From assembly GCF_040363165.1 (NCBI RefSeq), contig NZ_BSRG01000001.1, forward strand, positions 1-64,000: DNA of 64,000 bases. Reading direction: 5' to 3'. Source of the DNA: Thermus sp. LT1-2-5. Lineage in GTDB: Bacteria > Deinococcota > Deinococci > Deinococcales > Thermaceae. The notes beneath the pieces were generated by a model that did no database searches, was not told where the DNA came from, and saw only the letters and a program-made list of their open reading frames with translations. Numbering within the stretch: position 1 is the first letter of the stretch; each line of letters opens with the position of its first letter. Below, piece by piece: positions 34,918 to 42,848 of the stretch. The translations under genes were made by a program, and so were the position numbers.

Positions 34918-36066
34918 GTGCGGCGCTTCCTCCTTGCCCTCCTCCTAGGGCTTCTTGCGGCGCTTTTCTACTGGGTTTATCCCCTTTTGGGCCCGGTGGC
35001 GCGCCAGGGGGCTTTGCCCTCCCCGGCGGGCCTGAAGGCGCCCCTCACCCTTTTGGTCTACGGCTCGAGCCCCGAGTATTCGGGCTACCACAAGCGGGCG
35101 CCCGAGCGCTTCCGGGGCCTGGCGGACACGGTTCTTTTGGTGCGGCTAGACCCCTTGGCCAACCGGGTGGTGGTCCTTTCCATTCCCCGGGACACCTGGG
35201 TGAACCTGCCCGGCTACGGCTGGCACAAGATCAACGCCTATAGCCCCTTGGGGGGTCCGGAGCTCATGAAGGAGGCGGTGGCGCGCCTCACGGGGGTGCG
35301 GCCCGAGCGTTACCTGGTGGTGAGCACCGAGGCCCTGCGCCGGGGGGTGGATGCCCTGGGAGGGGTGAGGGTGTGCGTGGAAAAGCCCATGCGTTATCGG
35401 GACACCGCCGCCGGGCTTTCCATTGACCTGGAGCCGGGCTGCCAGGTGCTGAGCGGGGCCCAGGCGGAAGGGTACCTCCGCTTCCGCAAGGACGCCCTGG
35501 GCGATATTGGCCGGGTGCAGCGGCAGCAGGCCTTCTTTCACGCCCTGAAAGAGGAGCTTCTATCCCCCAAAGGCCTCCTCCGCCTGCCCCGGGCGGTGGC
35601 GGCGGTGGAGCCTTACGTGAACACTGACCTCACCCGACAGGAGCGGGGGGCCATCCTGGGCTTCGCCATGAAGCGGCCCGAGCTCGTTAGCCTCCTTCTC
35701 CCCGGGCGCTTTGGGGGCGGGTGGGAGGTGGACGAGGGGGCCATGCGGCGGCTTCTCGCCCTTTACTTTGCCGGGGAGAAGGTGGAGGCGGAGGCGTCTT
35801 TGCGCGGTACGCTCGTGGCCCTGGTCTATGGCCCGGGGCAGGAGGCTCTGGCGGAAAGGGCCAGGGAGCGGCTCCACGCCTTGGGCCTGAGGGTCCTTCT
35901 CCACCCCGTGGACCTGGTGCCGGGGCGCACCGAGGTGTTGGAAAACGGCCCTGGCCTTTTGGCCAAGGCCCTGGGGGAAGCCCTGGGCGTGCCCCACCGC
36001 ATCTCGGGGGAGGCGGTGTTGGGCGCTGACCTCACCTTGCGGCTTGGCGCCGACGCCCCTTTTTGA
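34918..36066 (+). CDS. LytR-CpsA-Psr (LCP) family cell-wall glycopolymer transferase
   Basis: A 382-aa membrane-anchored protein. One N-terminal membrane helix (about 3-22) precedes the LCP domain (about 55-210) with GLADTVLLVRLDP, VVVLSIPRDTWVNLPG, HKINAYSPLGG and a C-terminal LYLRFRKD-type segment (GYLRFRKDALGDIGRVQRQ). These carry the Asp and Arg residues that bind the polyprenyl-pyrophosphate donor. A LytR_C-like domain (about 295-382) follows. LCP proteins attach glycopolymers to peptidoglycan or other surface acceptors. GTG 34918 is set by the leaderless -10. The tRNA-Leu promoter lies in its 3' end. Confidence 0.88.
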   Translation: MRRFLLALLLGLLAALFYWVYPLLGPVARQGALPSPAGLKAPLTLLVYGSSPEYSGYHKRAPERFRGLADTVLLVRLDPLANRVVVLSIPRDTWVNLPGYGWHKINAYSPLGGPELMKEAVARLTGVRPERYLVVSTEALRRGVDALGGVRVCVEKPMRYRDTAAGLSIDLEPGCQVLSGAQAEGYLRFRKDALGDIGRVQRQQAFFHALKEELLSPKGLLRLPRAVAAVEPYVNTDLTRQERGAILGFAMKRPELVSLLLPGRFGGGWEVDEGAMRRLLALYFAGEKVEAEASLRGTLVALVYGPGQEALAERARERLHALGLRVLLHPVDLVPGRTEVLENGPGLLAKALGEALGVPHRISGEAVLGADLTLRLGADAPF

Positions 36067-36073
36067 GTAGGAT
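36044..36073 (+). promoter_or_regulatory. Promoter of tRNA-Leu
   Basis: TTGGCG (36044-36049), an 18-nt spacer and TAGGAT (36068-36073) lie partly inside the LCP gene. Transcription would start a few bases before the tRNA 5' end at 36085. Confidence 0.6.
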
Positions 36074-36084
36074 GGACTTCGCCC

Positions 36085-36172
36085 GCCGGGGTGGCGGAAC
36101 GGTAGACGCTGCGGACTTAAAATCCGCTGGGGGGTTACCCCCGTACGGGTTCGAGTCCCGTCCCCGGCACCA
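36085..36172 (+). tRNA. tRNA-Leu (anticodon TAA)
   Basis: A complete class II tRNA. Acceptor GCCGGGG (36085-36091) pairs with CCCCGGC (36162-36168). The anticodon stem GCGGA/TCCGC encloses loop CTTAAAA, giving anticodon UAA, which reads UUA (and UUG by wobble). It has a long variable arm, the T-loop TTCGAGT and an encoded CCA. UUA is a very rare codon in this GC-rich genome. Confidence 0.97.
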
Positions 36173-36177
36173 CCTTT

Positions 36178-36202
36178 GGCCCCGGATTAGGGGCCTTCCT
36201 TT
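36178..36202 (+). terminator. Terminator after tRNA-Leu
   Basis: GGCCCC (36178-36183) pairs with GGGGCC (36190-36195) around GGATTA, followed by TTCCTTTAT. A short but plausible intrinsic terminator, only five bases beyond the tRNA CCA end. Confidence 0.6.
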
Positions 36203-36214
36203 ATGCTAAGGCCC
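36202..36214 (+). promoter_or_regulatory. -10 element for leaderless start at 36215
   Basis: TATGCT (36202-36207) is seven bases before GTG 36215. The in-frame ATG at 36203 is part of this hexamer and is therefore unlikely to be the start. Confidence 0.5.
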
Positions 36215-37291
36215 GTGGGCGTACTCACCCGCTTTTTGGAAAGGACCATGGCCCAGGCCCGCTACGACCTCCTGGGCCCGGGGCGCTTTTTGGCGGAGCT
36301 GCCGGAGCTCGGCCTGAAGGTGGAGGCCTCCCACCTCGAGGCCGCGCGGGAGGCCCTTAAAGAAGCCTTAGAAGATTGGCTTTTGCAGGCCTTGCGTTCC
36401 GGGCTGACGCCCCCCGGCTTGGAGGAGGAAGTAGACCCCGTACGGGCCCGTTTCTTCGCCCTGGCGGGGGAGATGTGGCGGCTTTTGCGCGAGCCGCAAG
36501 CGACCGCCAAGCCGCAGGAACCGCCTAAACCGCAAGAGCCCCCCAAGCCCCAAGAGCCCAAGGCCAAACGCATCGCCTCGGTGGAGGAGTGGCTCAAGGG
36601 GCTCGGCATCCAGGTGGTGAAAAAGCCCCAGGAAGACGAGGAAAAGGAGAAGGTCCTGACCCGGCTCTCCCTCTTCCTGGGTGACCGCTACCCCAGTCTG
36701 GAAAAGCTTTACGAGCGCTTGAAGCAAAGCCTCTCCACCAAGCGCCAGTTTGAGCTTTCCTTGGCGGAGGCAAGCCAGGAGGAGATCGCCAACTCCACCC
36801 AGTTCTGCACCATGCTCAAGCAGTACGCCCTCCTCACCAGCTACCACTACAAAAGCGAGGAGCGGCGGATACGGGCTAAGGCCAGCACCGAGGGCTGGGT
36901 GCAGAATTTCCTCACCGGGGGTTGGCTAGAGCGCTACGTGGCCGAGCGGCTTCGCAAGCTCCTTCGCTCCAAGAACCTACCCCACGAGGTGGCGGTGGGC
37001 TACCAGGTCATCCTGCCGGGCGGCGACGCCATGGAGCTGGACGTCCTGGTGCGGGTGGGGGAGCGGGTGTTTTGGTTCGAGGCCAAAACCGGGGACTTCC
37101 AGGCGCACATCGCCAAATACGCTGGGCTCAAGAAGGTGCTGGGCCTTTCCGCCCGGGAAAGCTTTTTGGTCCTGCTGGGTATGGACAAGGCGAGGGCCAA
37201 GGAGCTTTCCGCCCTGCATGGCCTCACCGTGGTGAACCAGGCCAACTTCGTGGAAGTGTTCCAGGAGGTCCTGGAGGGCAATGCTGCGTAA
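36215..37291 (+). CDS. Putative PD-(D/E)XK nuclease, DUF1887/Card1-like C-terminal domain
   Basis: A 358-aa cytoplasmic protein I cannot name. The C-terminal domain (about 225-356) has a nuclease pattern: FLTGGWLERYV (E239), MELDVLV (D276) and FWFEAKTG (E289, K291), matching the E, D, ExK layout of PD-(D/E)XK enzymes, and the GGWLE-ELDVL-EAKTG order recalls the DUF1887/Card1 nuclease. I see no CARF domain; the N-terminal 95 residues are helical, followed by three KPQEPP repeats (99-114) and another helical region (145-225). A leaderless GTG start is favoured; ATG 36248 after GGAAAGGACC is an alternative. It overlaps murJ by 11 nt. Confidence 0.6.
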   Translation: MGVLTRFLERTMAQARYDLLGPGRFLAELPELGLKVEASHLEAAREALKEALEDWLLQALRSGLTPPGLEEEVDPVRARFFALAGEMWRLLREPQATAKPQEPPKPQEPPKPQEPKAKRIASVEEWLKGLGIQVVKKPQEDEEKEKVLTRLSLFLGDRYPSLEKLYERLKQSLSTKRQFELSLAEASQEEIANSTQFCTMLKQYALLTSYHYKSEERRIRAKASTEGWVQNFLTGGWLERYVAERLRKLLRSKNLPHEVAVGYQVILPGGDAMELDVLVRVGERVFWFEAKTGDFQAHIAKYAGLKKVLGLSARESFLVLLGMDKARAKELSALHGLTVVNQANFVEVFQEVLEGNAA

Positions 37292-38750
37292 AGTCCTCCT
37301 GGTCATGGGGGGGACCCTGGCCTCGAGGGTCTTGGGCCTCCTGCGCCAGGCGGTCTTCAACGCCCTCTACCCGGACGCCCTCAAGGACGCCTTCAACGTG
37401 GCCTACCGGGTGCCGAACCTCCTCAGGGAGCTTTTGGCGGAAGGGGCGGTGCAGAACGCCCTGATCCCCATCCTCAAAAACTTGCCCGAGGCCGAGGCCA
37501 GGACCTTCGCCCGCCGCTTCGCCGCCTTCCTTTTGGGCGTGAACCTCCTCGTTTTGGGCCTCGGTTACCTTCTCGCCCCTTGGGTGGTAGGGCTTTTGGT
37601 GGCGGAGGGAAGCCACCTGCGGCAGGAAGCGGCCTTTGCTCAGGTGGTCTACCTCACCCGGCTCCTCCTGCCCTTCCTCCTCGGCATCTCCATGGCCGCC
37701 CTCTTCTCCGCCCTCTTGCAGGCGGAGGAGCGCTTCTTGCCCTACGCCTTAGGCCCCATCGCCTTCAACCTGGTGGCCATCGGTCTCATGGCCCTCTTCC
37801 CCGGAGACCCCACCCTGTTGGGCCTTTCCGTGTCCTTGGGGGGGCTTTTGCAGGCGGCGGTTCAGCTTCCCTTCCTGAAGGGGCTCCGCCTGGAATGGCG
37901 CTGGCACCCCGCCTTTTCCCCGGCGCTTCTCCGCATCGGGCCCTTTGCCTTCACCACCTCCTTGCGGCAGTTCTTAAACCTGGTCCTCACCAACATCCTC
38001 ACCCGCTACCCCCCGGCGGCGGTAACGGGCTTTTACAACGCCGAGGTGGTGTTCCAGATGGCCTTGGGCCTTTTGGCCACCAGTCCAGCCATCGCCTACT
38101 TTCCCCGGATGAGCGCTCTAAAGGGGGTGGAGCTCGCCCGCTTCCTCGAGGTCCCCCTCAAGCGCCTTTCTCTCCTCCTCGCCCTGGCGGGGGGGCTTTT
38201 CTTGGGGTTGGCGCCCTATGTGGTGGTGCTCCTCTTCGGCCTCTTCGGGCCCCTTACCCCGGAGAACCGGGCCTATAGCGCCCAGGTCCTCTCCGCCATG
38301 GGCCTGGCGGTGCTCCCCTGGGGGGTGAACACCTTTTTGCTCCGGGGCCTTTACGCCTTAGGGCGGGTGCGGCAGGCGGTGGGGGCGAGCGCCTTGGTGT
38401 TCCTCGCCAATACCTTGGGCTATTGGCTCTTGCGGGACGCGGGGCTTTTTGTCCTCAACCTGGCCACCGCCTTGGCGGGGTGGCTCGGGTTTTTCCTTTA
38501 CCTCCGCCTCTTCGCCCAGGAGGGTTTAGAGCTACGCTTCTTGCCCGGCTATCTGGCCCGAGCCTATGGGGCGGGCCTTGGAGCCGCTTTGCCGGGTCTA
38601 CTTCTTGAGGTTTGGTGGCCCGCGGAGAGCGCCTGGGCTGCCTTGGGGCCTCTTCTGGTGGGGGGAGGGGCGGGGCTTGGGGTCTTTGCCCTTGTGGGAA
38701 GGCTTTTGGGCCTTCCCCTCAAGGAGGTCCTGGGCCGCTTGCGGGGCTAG
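37281..38750 (+). CDS. murJ: Lipid II flippase MurJ
   Basis: A 489-aa polytopic protein of the MATE/MOP superfamily with about 13-14 helices. It moves the peptidoglycan precursor lipid II across the inner membrane. The N-terminal signature GGTLASRVLGLLRQAVF, DAFNVAYRVPNLLRELLAEGAVQNALIP and LYALGRVRQAV are typical MurJ stretches with conserved arginines. It starts inside the 3' end of the nuclease gene and overlaps the convergent acyl-CoA synthetase stop by 4 nt. Coupling to a nuclease gene is unusual for murJ. Confidence 0.93.
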   Translation: MLRKVLLVMGGTLASRVLGLLRQAVFNALYPDALKDAFNVAYRVPNLLRELLAEGAVQNALIPILKNLPEAEARTFARRFAAFLLGVNLLVLGLGYLLAPWVVGLLVAEGSHLRQEAAFAQVVYLTRLLLPFLLGISMAALFSALLQAEERFLPYALGPIAFNLVAIGLMALFPGDPTLLGLSVSLGGLLQAAVQLPFLKGLRLEWRWHPAFSPALLRIGPFAFTTSLRQFLNLVLTNILTRYPPAAVTGFYNAEVVFQMALGLLATSPAIAYFPRMSALKGVELARFLEVPLKRLSLLLALAGGLFLGLAPYVVVLLFGLFGPLTPENRAYSAQVLSAMGLAVLPWGVNTFLLRGLYALGRVRQAVGASALVFLANTLGYWLLRDAGLFVLNLATALAGWLGFFLYLRLFAQEGLELRFLPGYLARAYGAGLGAALPGLLLEVWWPAESAWAALGPLLVGGGAGLGVFALVGRLLGLPLKEVLGRLRG

Positions 38751-40639
38751 CCCTGGGCCGCCTGGCGAATGGCCTCCACCGCCTCCGGGTTTTCCAGGGC
38801 GGAGAGGTCCCCGGGGTCTTGGCCCAGGTAGGCGGCCCGCACCACCCGGCGCATCACCTTGGCGTTGCGGGTTTTGGGGAGGTCGGGCACGAAGAGGACG
38901 CGCTCGGGACGCAGGGGCTTGCCCAGGGCCTCGGCCACCTTTTCCGCCACCGCCTCGGCGAGGGCGGGGCTTGCCGCCACCCCCGGCTTTAGGACGGCGA
39001 AGAGCACGATGGCTTCCCCCTTGACCGGGTGTGGCACCCCGATGGCGGCCGCCTCCTTCAAGGCAGGGTGGGCCAGGGCCGCCGTTTCCACCTCCGCCGG
39101 GCCCACCCGCTTGCCCGCCACCTTGAGGGTGTCGTCGCTACGGCCCAGGATGAAGAAGTGCCCCTCCTCGTCTTGGATGGCGAAATCCCCGTGGACCCAC
39201 ACCCCGGGCACCTTGGCGAAGTAGGTGTCCAGGTAGCGGGCCTCGTCCCGCCAGAAGCCCTTGGTCATCCCGGGCCAGGGGGCGAGGACGGCGAGCTCCC
39301 CCACCTGGCCCCGCACGGGCCTGCCCGCCTCGTCCAAGACCGCCGCCTTTATGCCGGGCACGGCGGTGTTGAACCCCATGGGCTTGATGGGCTTTAGGAG
39401 GACGTTGCCCAGGATGCCCCCCGAGATCTCCGTCCCCCCGGAGTAGTTGACGATGGGGCGCTTCTCCTCCCCCACCACCCGGAAGAACCAGAGGTAGGGC
39501 TCCAGGTTCCAGGGCTCCCCCGTGGAGCCCAGGACCCGGAGGGAGGAGAGGTCATGGGCCCGCACCGGGGCTTCCCCGAAGGGGATAAGGGCCCGCACCA
39601 GGGTAGGGGAGAGGCCCAGATGGGTGAGGCGGTGGGCTTCCACCATCCGCCAAAGCCGTTCGGGGCCGGGGTGGTCGGGGGCGCCGTCGTAGAGGAAGAC
39701 CGTGCCCCCAAGGATGAGGCCGCCCAGAATGGTCCAAGGCCCCATCATCCAGCCCAGGTCGGTGAACCAGAAGAGGCGGTCTTCCTCCCGTAGGTCGAAG
39801 AGGAGGGCCATGTCCAAGGCGGCCTTGAGGGGAAAGCCGGCGTGGTAGTGCACCGTGCCCTTGGGGCGCCCCGTGGTCCCCGAGGTGTAGATGAGCATGA
39901 AGGGGTCCATGCTTTCCATCTCCTCCGGGGGAAATGGGGCGCCGCCCAGGGCGGCGTAGTCCACCTCCCCTTCCTCCAGGGGAAGGCCGAGGCGCCGCAC
40001 CACCAAAAGGCGTTCCGTGCCCGAAAGGGCCAGGGCCTTGCGGGCTTCTCCTAAGAGCTCCACCCTCCTTCCCCGCCGGAGGAAGCCGTCCTGGACAGCG
40101 AGGAGCCTGGCCTCGGCGTCCTTTAGGCGGATGGCGGCGGCCTCGGCGGCGTAGCCGGAGAAGATGGGGATGGCGATGGCCCCGAGCCAGGCGGTGGCCA
40201 GGAGGAGGGTGGCGGCCTCGAGGCCCATGGGCATCCAGATCCCTACCCGCTCCCCCCGGCCTACCCCGAGCGCCTTTAGCCCCGCCGCCACCCGGGCCAC
40301 CTCCCTCCTGAGCTCCCCGTAGGTGAGGGTGCGGATATGGCCGTTTTCTGTCTCCTGGAGGAGGGCTAGGCGGTCCTCCGGGTGGCGCAGGGCCGCCTCC
40401 ACCAGGTTGAGCCTCCCCCCTACGAAGAAGCGGGGGAAGGGGAAGCCCCCTTCGATGACCTTGGTGTAGGGCTTGCGCCAGGGGACGCCCAGGTGGCGGA
40501 AAAACTCGCGGTAAAAGCCCTCGGCCTCCTCCACGCTGTAGCGGTAGAAGGCCTCGTAGTCCTGGAAGCCCAGGGCTTCCATGAACCGGAAAAGCCGGGT
40601 GCTTCGGGCTTCCTCTTTTGGGTACCAGACCGCTTCCAT
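38747..40639 (-). CDS. Acetyl/acyl-CoA synthetase (AMP-forming)
   Basis: A 630-aa adenylate-forming enzyme. It has an acetyl-CoA-synthetase-type N-terminus (YRYSVEEAEGFYREFFRHLG), phosphate-binding loop YTSGTTGRPKGTVH, FWFTDLGWMMGP, NYSGGTEISGG (A5-type), GVWVHGDFAIQDEEGHFFILGRSDDTLKVAGKRVGPAEVE and a C-terminal lysine region PKTRNAKVMRR that probably carries the catalytic, acetylatable Lys. The acid (acetate, propionate or longer) is not determinable. ATG 40639 is chosen after GGAGGAAGTG; it overlaps the kinase stop by one base (TGATG). Confidence 0.85.
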   Translation of the reverse strand: MEAVWYPKEEARSTRLFRFMEALGFQDYEAFYRYSVEEAEGFYREFFRHLGVPWRKPYTKVIEGGFPFPRFFVGGRLNLVEAALRHPEDRLALLQETENGHIRTLTYGELRREVARVAAGLKALGVGRGERVGIWMPMGLEAATLLLATAWLGAIAIPIFSGYAAEAAAIRLKDAEARLLAVQDGFLRRGRRVELLGEARKALALSGTERLLVVRRLGLPLEEGEVDYAALGGAPFPPEEMESMDPFMLIYTSGTTGRPKGTVHYHAGFPLKAALDMALLFDLREEDRLFWFTDLGWMMGPWTILGGLILGGTVFLYDGAPDHPGPERLWRMVEAHRLTHLGLSPTLVRALIPFGEAPVRAHDLSSLRVLGSTGEPWNLEPYLWFFRVVGEEKRPIVNYSGGTEISGGILGNVLLKPIKPMGFNTAVPGIKAAVLDEAGRPVRGQVGELAVLAPWPGMTKGFWRDEARYLDTYFAKVPGVWVHGDFAIQDEEGHFFILGRSDDTLKVAGKRVGPAEVETAALAHPALKEAAAIGVPHPVKGEAIVLFAVLKPGVAASPALAEAVAEKVAEALGKPLRPERVLFVPDLPKTRNAKVMRRVVRAAYLGQDPGDLSALENPEAVEAIRQAAQG

Positions 40640-41469
40640 CACTTCCTCCAAAAGGGAAAGCGCTTGGGCTTCTTGGGCTCCTCGGGCTCCGTGGGGGGAG
40701 CTTGGGGGTGGCGGAGCACCTCCAGAAAGCCCTGGAGGTCCAGGCGTTCCTCTGGGCGCTTGGCGAGGAGGCGCCTTAGGGCCCTATCCAGCCTCGGGGG
40801 CAGGCTCGTGGGGGGCGGGGGAAGGAGGAGGTGGGCTTGGCGGAGCTCTTCCAGGCTTTCTCCCCGGAAAGGGCGCTTGCCCGTGAGGAGCTCGTAGGCC
40901 ATGACCCCGAAGGCGTAGGCCTCGCTCTTCGGGCTCGGCCGGGCGCCTAGGAAGAGCTCGGGGGCCAGGTAGTGCGGGCTTCCAGCGTACTCGGGGCTGG
41001 GGTCTTCCAAGGGGCGCAGGGTCCCCAGGTCCCCCAGCTTGTAGTGGCCGTTTTGGAGGAAGACGTTGGAGGGCTTCACGTCCTGGTGCAAAAAGCCCTT
41101 CTCGTGCAGGTACAAAAGGGCTTCCCCCACCTCCAAAAGGGCCCTTACCGCCTCTTCCCGGGGCAGGGGAACCCGGTGGAGGCGTTCCTCTAAGGTGCCC
41201 TCCTCCAGGTACTCCAGGGCCAAGAAGGCCTCCTCCCCCAAGGGCACCCCCGCCAGGCCCCGCACCAGGTGGGGGTGCTTGAGGGAGAGGGATAGGGTCA
41301 CTTCCCGGGCGAAGCGCTCGGCCAGCTTGGGGTTTTGGCGCACCTCCTTCTTGGGGAGCTTCAGGGCCACCTTCCCCAAACCCGGGGTTTCGGCCAGGTA
41401 GACCTGGGCCGTCTGCCCAAGGCCCAGGAGCATCACGAGGCGGAAGTCCTTGCGCTTCAGGCTATTCAA
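40639..41469 (-). CDS. Ser/Thr protein kinase (Hanks-type), soluble
   Basis: A 276-aa kinase domain with short basic and proline-rich tail and no membrane helix. It has a glycine-loop region LLGLGQTAQVYLAE, VALKL with K37, E56, the catalytic loop HQDVKPSNV (128-136, Gln replacing the usual Arg of HRD), GDLG (D147, Leu replacing Phe of DFG) and APE at 169-171. All residues needed for phosphotransfer remain, so it should be active. TTG 41469 is used, since the glycine loop begins within 15 residues; it overlaps the MBL gene by 8 nt. It is coupled to the acyl-CoA synthetase, a possible substrate (inference). Confidence 0.82.
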   Translation of the reverse strand: MNSLKRKDFRLVMLLGLGQTAQVYLAETPGLGKVALKLPKKEVRQNPKLAERFAREVTLSLSLKHPHLVRGLAGVPLGEEAFLALEYLEEGTLEERLHRVPLPREEAVRALLEVGEALLYLHEKGFLHQDVKPSNVFLQNGHYKLGDLGTLRPLEDPSPEYAGSPHYLAPELFLGARPSPKSEAYAFGVMAYELLTGKRPFRGESLEELRQAHLLLPPPPTSLPPRLDRALRRLLAKRPEERLDLQGFLEVLRHPQAPPTEPEEPKKPKRFPFWRK

Positions 41470-42136
41470 GGAGCAAAACCCCTCCCGGCTTCAGAGCATG
41501 CCCCTCCACGCCCCGCTCTTTGGCCTTTTGGGCAAAAGCCTCCCCGTCTTGCTGGATGGGGGGGAAGGTGTTGTAGTGGATGGGTACCACCTTCTTGGGC
41601 TTGAGGAGGTCCAGGGCCTTCAGGGCGTCTTCTGGGCCCATGGTGAAGTGGTCCCCAATGGGCAAAAAGGCGAGGTCCAAGCCCGCCTCCCCGATGAGGC
41701 GCATGTCCGAGAAGAGGGCGGTGTCGCCAGCGTGGTAGATGCGCTTGCCCCCGAGCTCCAGAATGACCCCCATGGGCATGCCCCCATAGGTGCCGTCGGG
41801 GAAGCTGGAGGAGTGCCAGGCGGGGGTCCATTTGAGCCAGCCTCCTTCGAAGCGGTAGGTACCCCCGATGTTCATGGGAACGCTCTTGGCCCCGTGCTTC
41901 TCGGCGTAGGTGGCGATCTCGAAGGTGGAAACCACCACCCCGCCCTTCTTGGAAAGGGCCACGGCGTCCCCGAAGTGGTCCCCGTGGGCGTGGGTAACCA
42001 GAATGAGGTCGGCTTGGACCTCGGCCACGGAGGCTGCCGCCATGGGGTTTCCCGTGAGGAAGGGGTCAATGACCACCTTGGTCTTGCCGTCGGAAAGCCA
42101 GACCGCCGAGTGGCCCAGGTACCGGATCTCCAGCAT
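41462..42136 (-). CDS. MBL-fold metal-dependent hydrolase (UPF0173 type)
   Basis: A 224-aa metallo-beta-lactamase-fold protein. The metal motif is THAHGDHFGDA, with further ligands in HAGDTALFSD and PIHYNTFP near the C-terminus. The size and the YLGHSAVWL start fit the UPF0173 group of uncharacterised hydrolases. ATG 42136 is supported by AGGAGGTGCCT upstream and by a -10 TATAGT at 42162-42157. Function unknown; first gene of a transcript with the kinase and acyl-CoA synthetase. Confidence 0.85.
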   Translation of the reverse strand: MLEIRYLGHSAVWLSDGKTKVVIDPFLTGNPMAAASVAEVQADLILVTHAHGDHFGDAVALSKKGGVVVSTFEIATYAEKHGAKSVPMNIGGTYRFEGGWLKWTPAWHSSSFPDGTYGGMPMGVILELGGKRIYHAGDTALFSDMRLIGEAGLDLAFLPIGDHFTMGPEDALKALDLLKPKKVVPIHYNTFPPIQQDGEAFAQKAKERGVEGHALKPGGVLLLE

Positions 42137-42156
42137 AGGCACCTCCTTTAGCAGGC

Positions 42157-42162
42157 ACTATA
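42157..42162 (-). promoter_or_regulatory. -10 element upstream of the MBL gene, containing a stop codon
   Basis: TATAGT on the minus strand includes TAG 42160-42158, the stop codon of the preceding gene. The transcript would start near 42150 and carries the Shine-Dalgarno AGGAGGT (42147-42141). Confidence 0.6.
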
Positions 42163-42529
42163 CCGGAGAGGGGGCTTGGGGGGAAAGGGCACGTTCCAAG
42201 TAGCGGTGGAATAGGGCTTCCAGAATTTTGGCGAAGGCCCGTTCGCCCCAGCTTTTTCCCTCGGGCAGAACTAGGCTAAGCTCTAGCTCCAGTTCCCACC
42301 CTTCCTGAGCCCGGCGTGCCTGGCCCTCCACCCGCAAGGAAGGAGGGGCTAGGGGAAGAGACAGGAGGCGGTCGCCTTCAAGCCGGCTGGCGAAGGGAAG
42401 GATAAGTTCCCCCAGCACGGGGTTTTCCTGGCGCAACACCCCTCGGAGTTCGGGCCCCTGGAGGTCCACCTCGAGGGGAAGCCCGGGGGACAAGGCGCCG
42501 TTTAAGCGAAGCCGGAGCCTGGCCTTCAT
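42158..42529 (-). CDS. Conserved hypothetical, 123 aa
   Basis: A soluble protein with alternating beta-strand pattern (MKARLRLRLNGALSPG...) and a C-terminal helix (WGERAFAKILEALFHRYLE). It resembles a START/DUF-type small-molecule binding or coat-like fold only in general pattern; I do not recognise a family. ATG 42529 is taken because it overlaps the upstream stop as ATGA. Its stop codon is embedded in the next gene's -10. Confidence 0.65.
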   Translation of the reverse strand: MKARLRLRLNGALSPGLPLEVDLQGPELRGVLRQENPVLGELILPFASRLEGDRLLSLPLAPPSLRVEGQARRAQEGWELELELSLVLPEGKSWGERAFAKILEALFHRYLERALSPQAPSPV

Positions 42530-42735
42530 CCTTCCACCCATTCCACCCGCACCCGGCCTTCCTTGAGGAGGCGGGAAACCTCGGCGTCGGGGACGTTGAG
42601 GAGCCTGGGGAGCTCGCGGAAGCGGGGCGTGGCCGAGGCCAGGCCCACCCGCACGATGAGCACATCCTCCTCTTCCGCACGCCCGATGCGCCACACCAGG
42701 TGCTGGCCGAGGAGGTCTAGGAGGTCCTTCTCCAC
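42526..42735 (-). CDS. Small hypothetical protein, 69 aa
   Basis: A compact charged protein with a likely beta-alpha fold (LVWRIGRAEEEDVLIVRVGLA) and a C-terminal helical part that may be a small HTH (LPRLLNVPDAEVSRLLKEGRVRVEW). No family recognised. GTG 42735 has TAGGCT (42747-42742) six bases upstream, again a leaderless arrangement, and it is coupled to the next gene through ATGA. Both facts support a real gene. Confidence 0.65.
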   Translation of the reverse strand: MEKDLLDLLGQHLVWRIGRAEEEDVLIVRVGLASATPRFRELPRLLNVPDAEVSRLLKEGRVRVEWVEG

Positions 42736-42848
42736 CCCTTTAGCCTACTCCGCTTTTGGGCCCGGGGGTGTAAGGCGCCGAAACGTGGGGGCGCTTGAGC
42801 GGGGAAAAAGGCTTTGCCTGTACACTTCCCTTAGGGGCGGAGGCAAGT

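Noticed and set aside
36203..36205. ATG 36203 as start of the nuclease gene
   Set aside because: It lies inside the TATGCT -10 hexamer and just beyond the tRNA-Leu terminator stem; GTG 36215 fits the leaderless pattern better.
36503..36560. Short tandem repeat resembling the start of a CRISPR array or VNTR
   Set aside because: It is the in-frame KPQEPP codon repeat of the nuclease gene; units are about 18 nt, directly adjacent, with no spacers.
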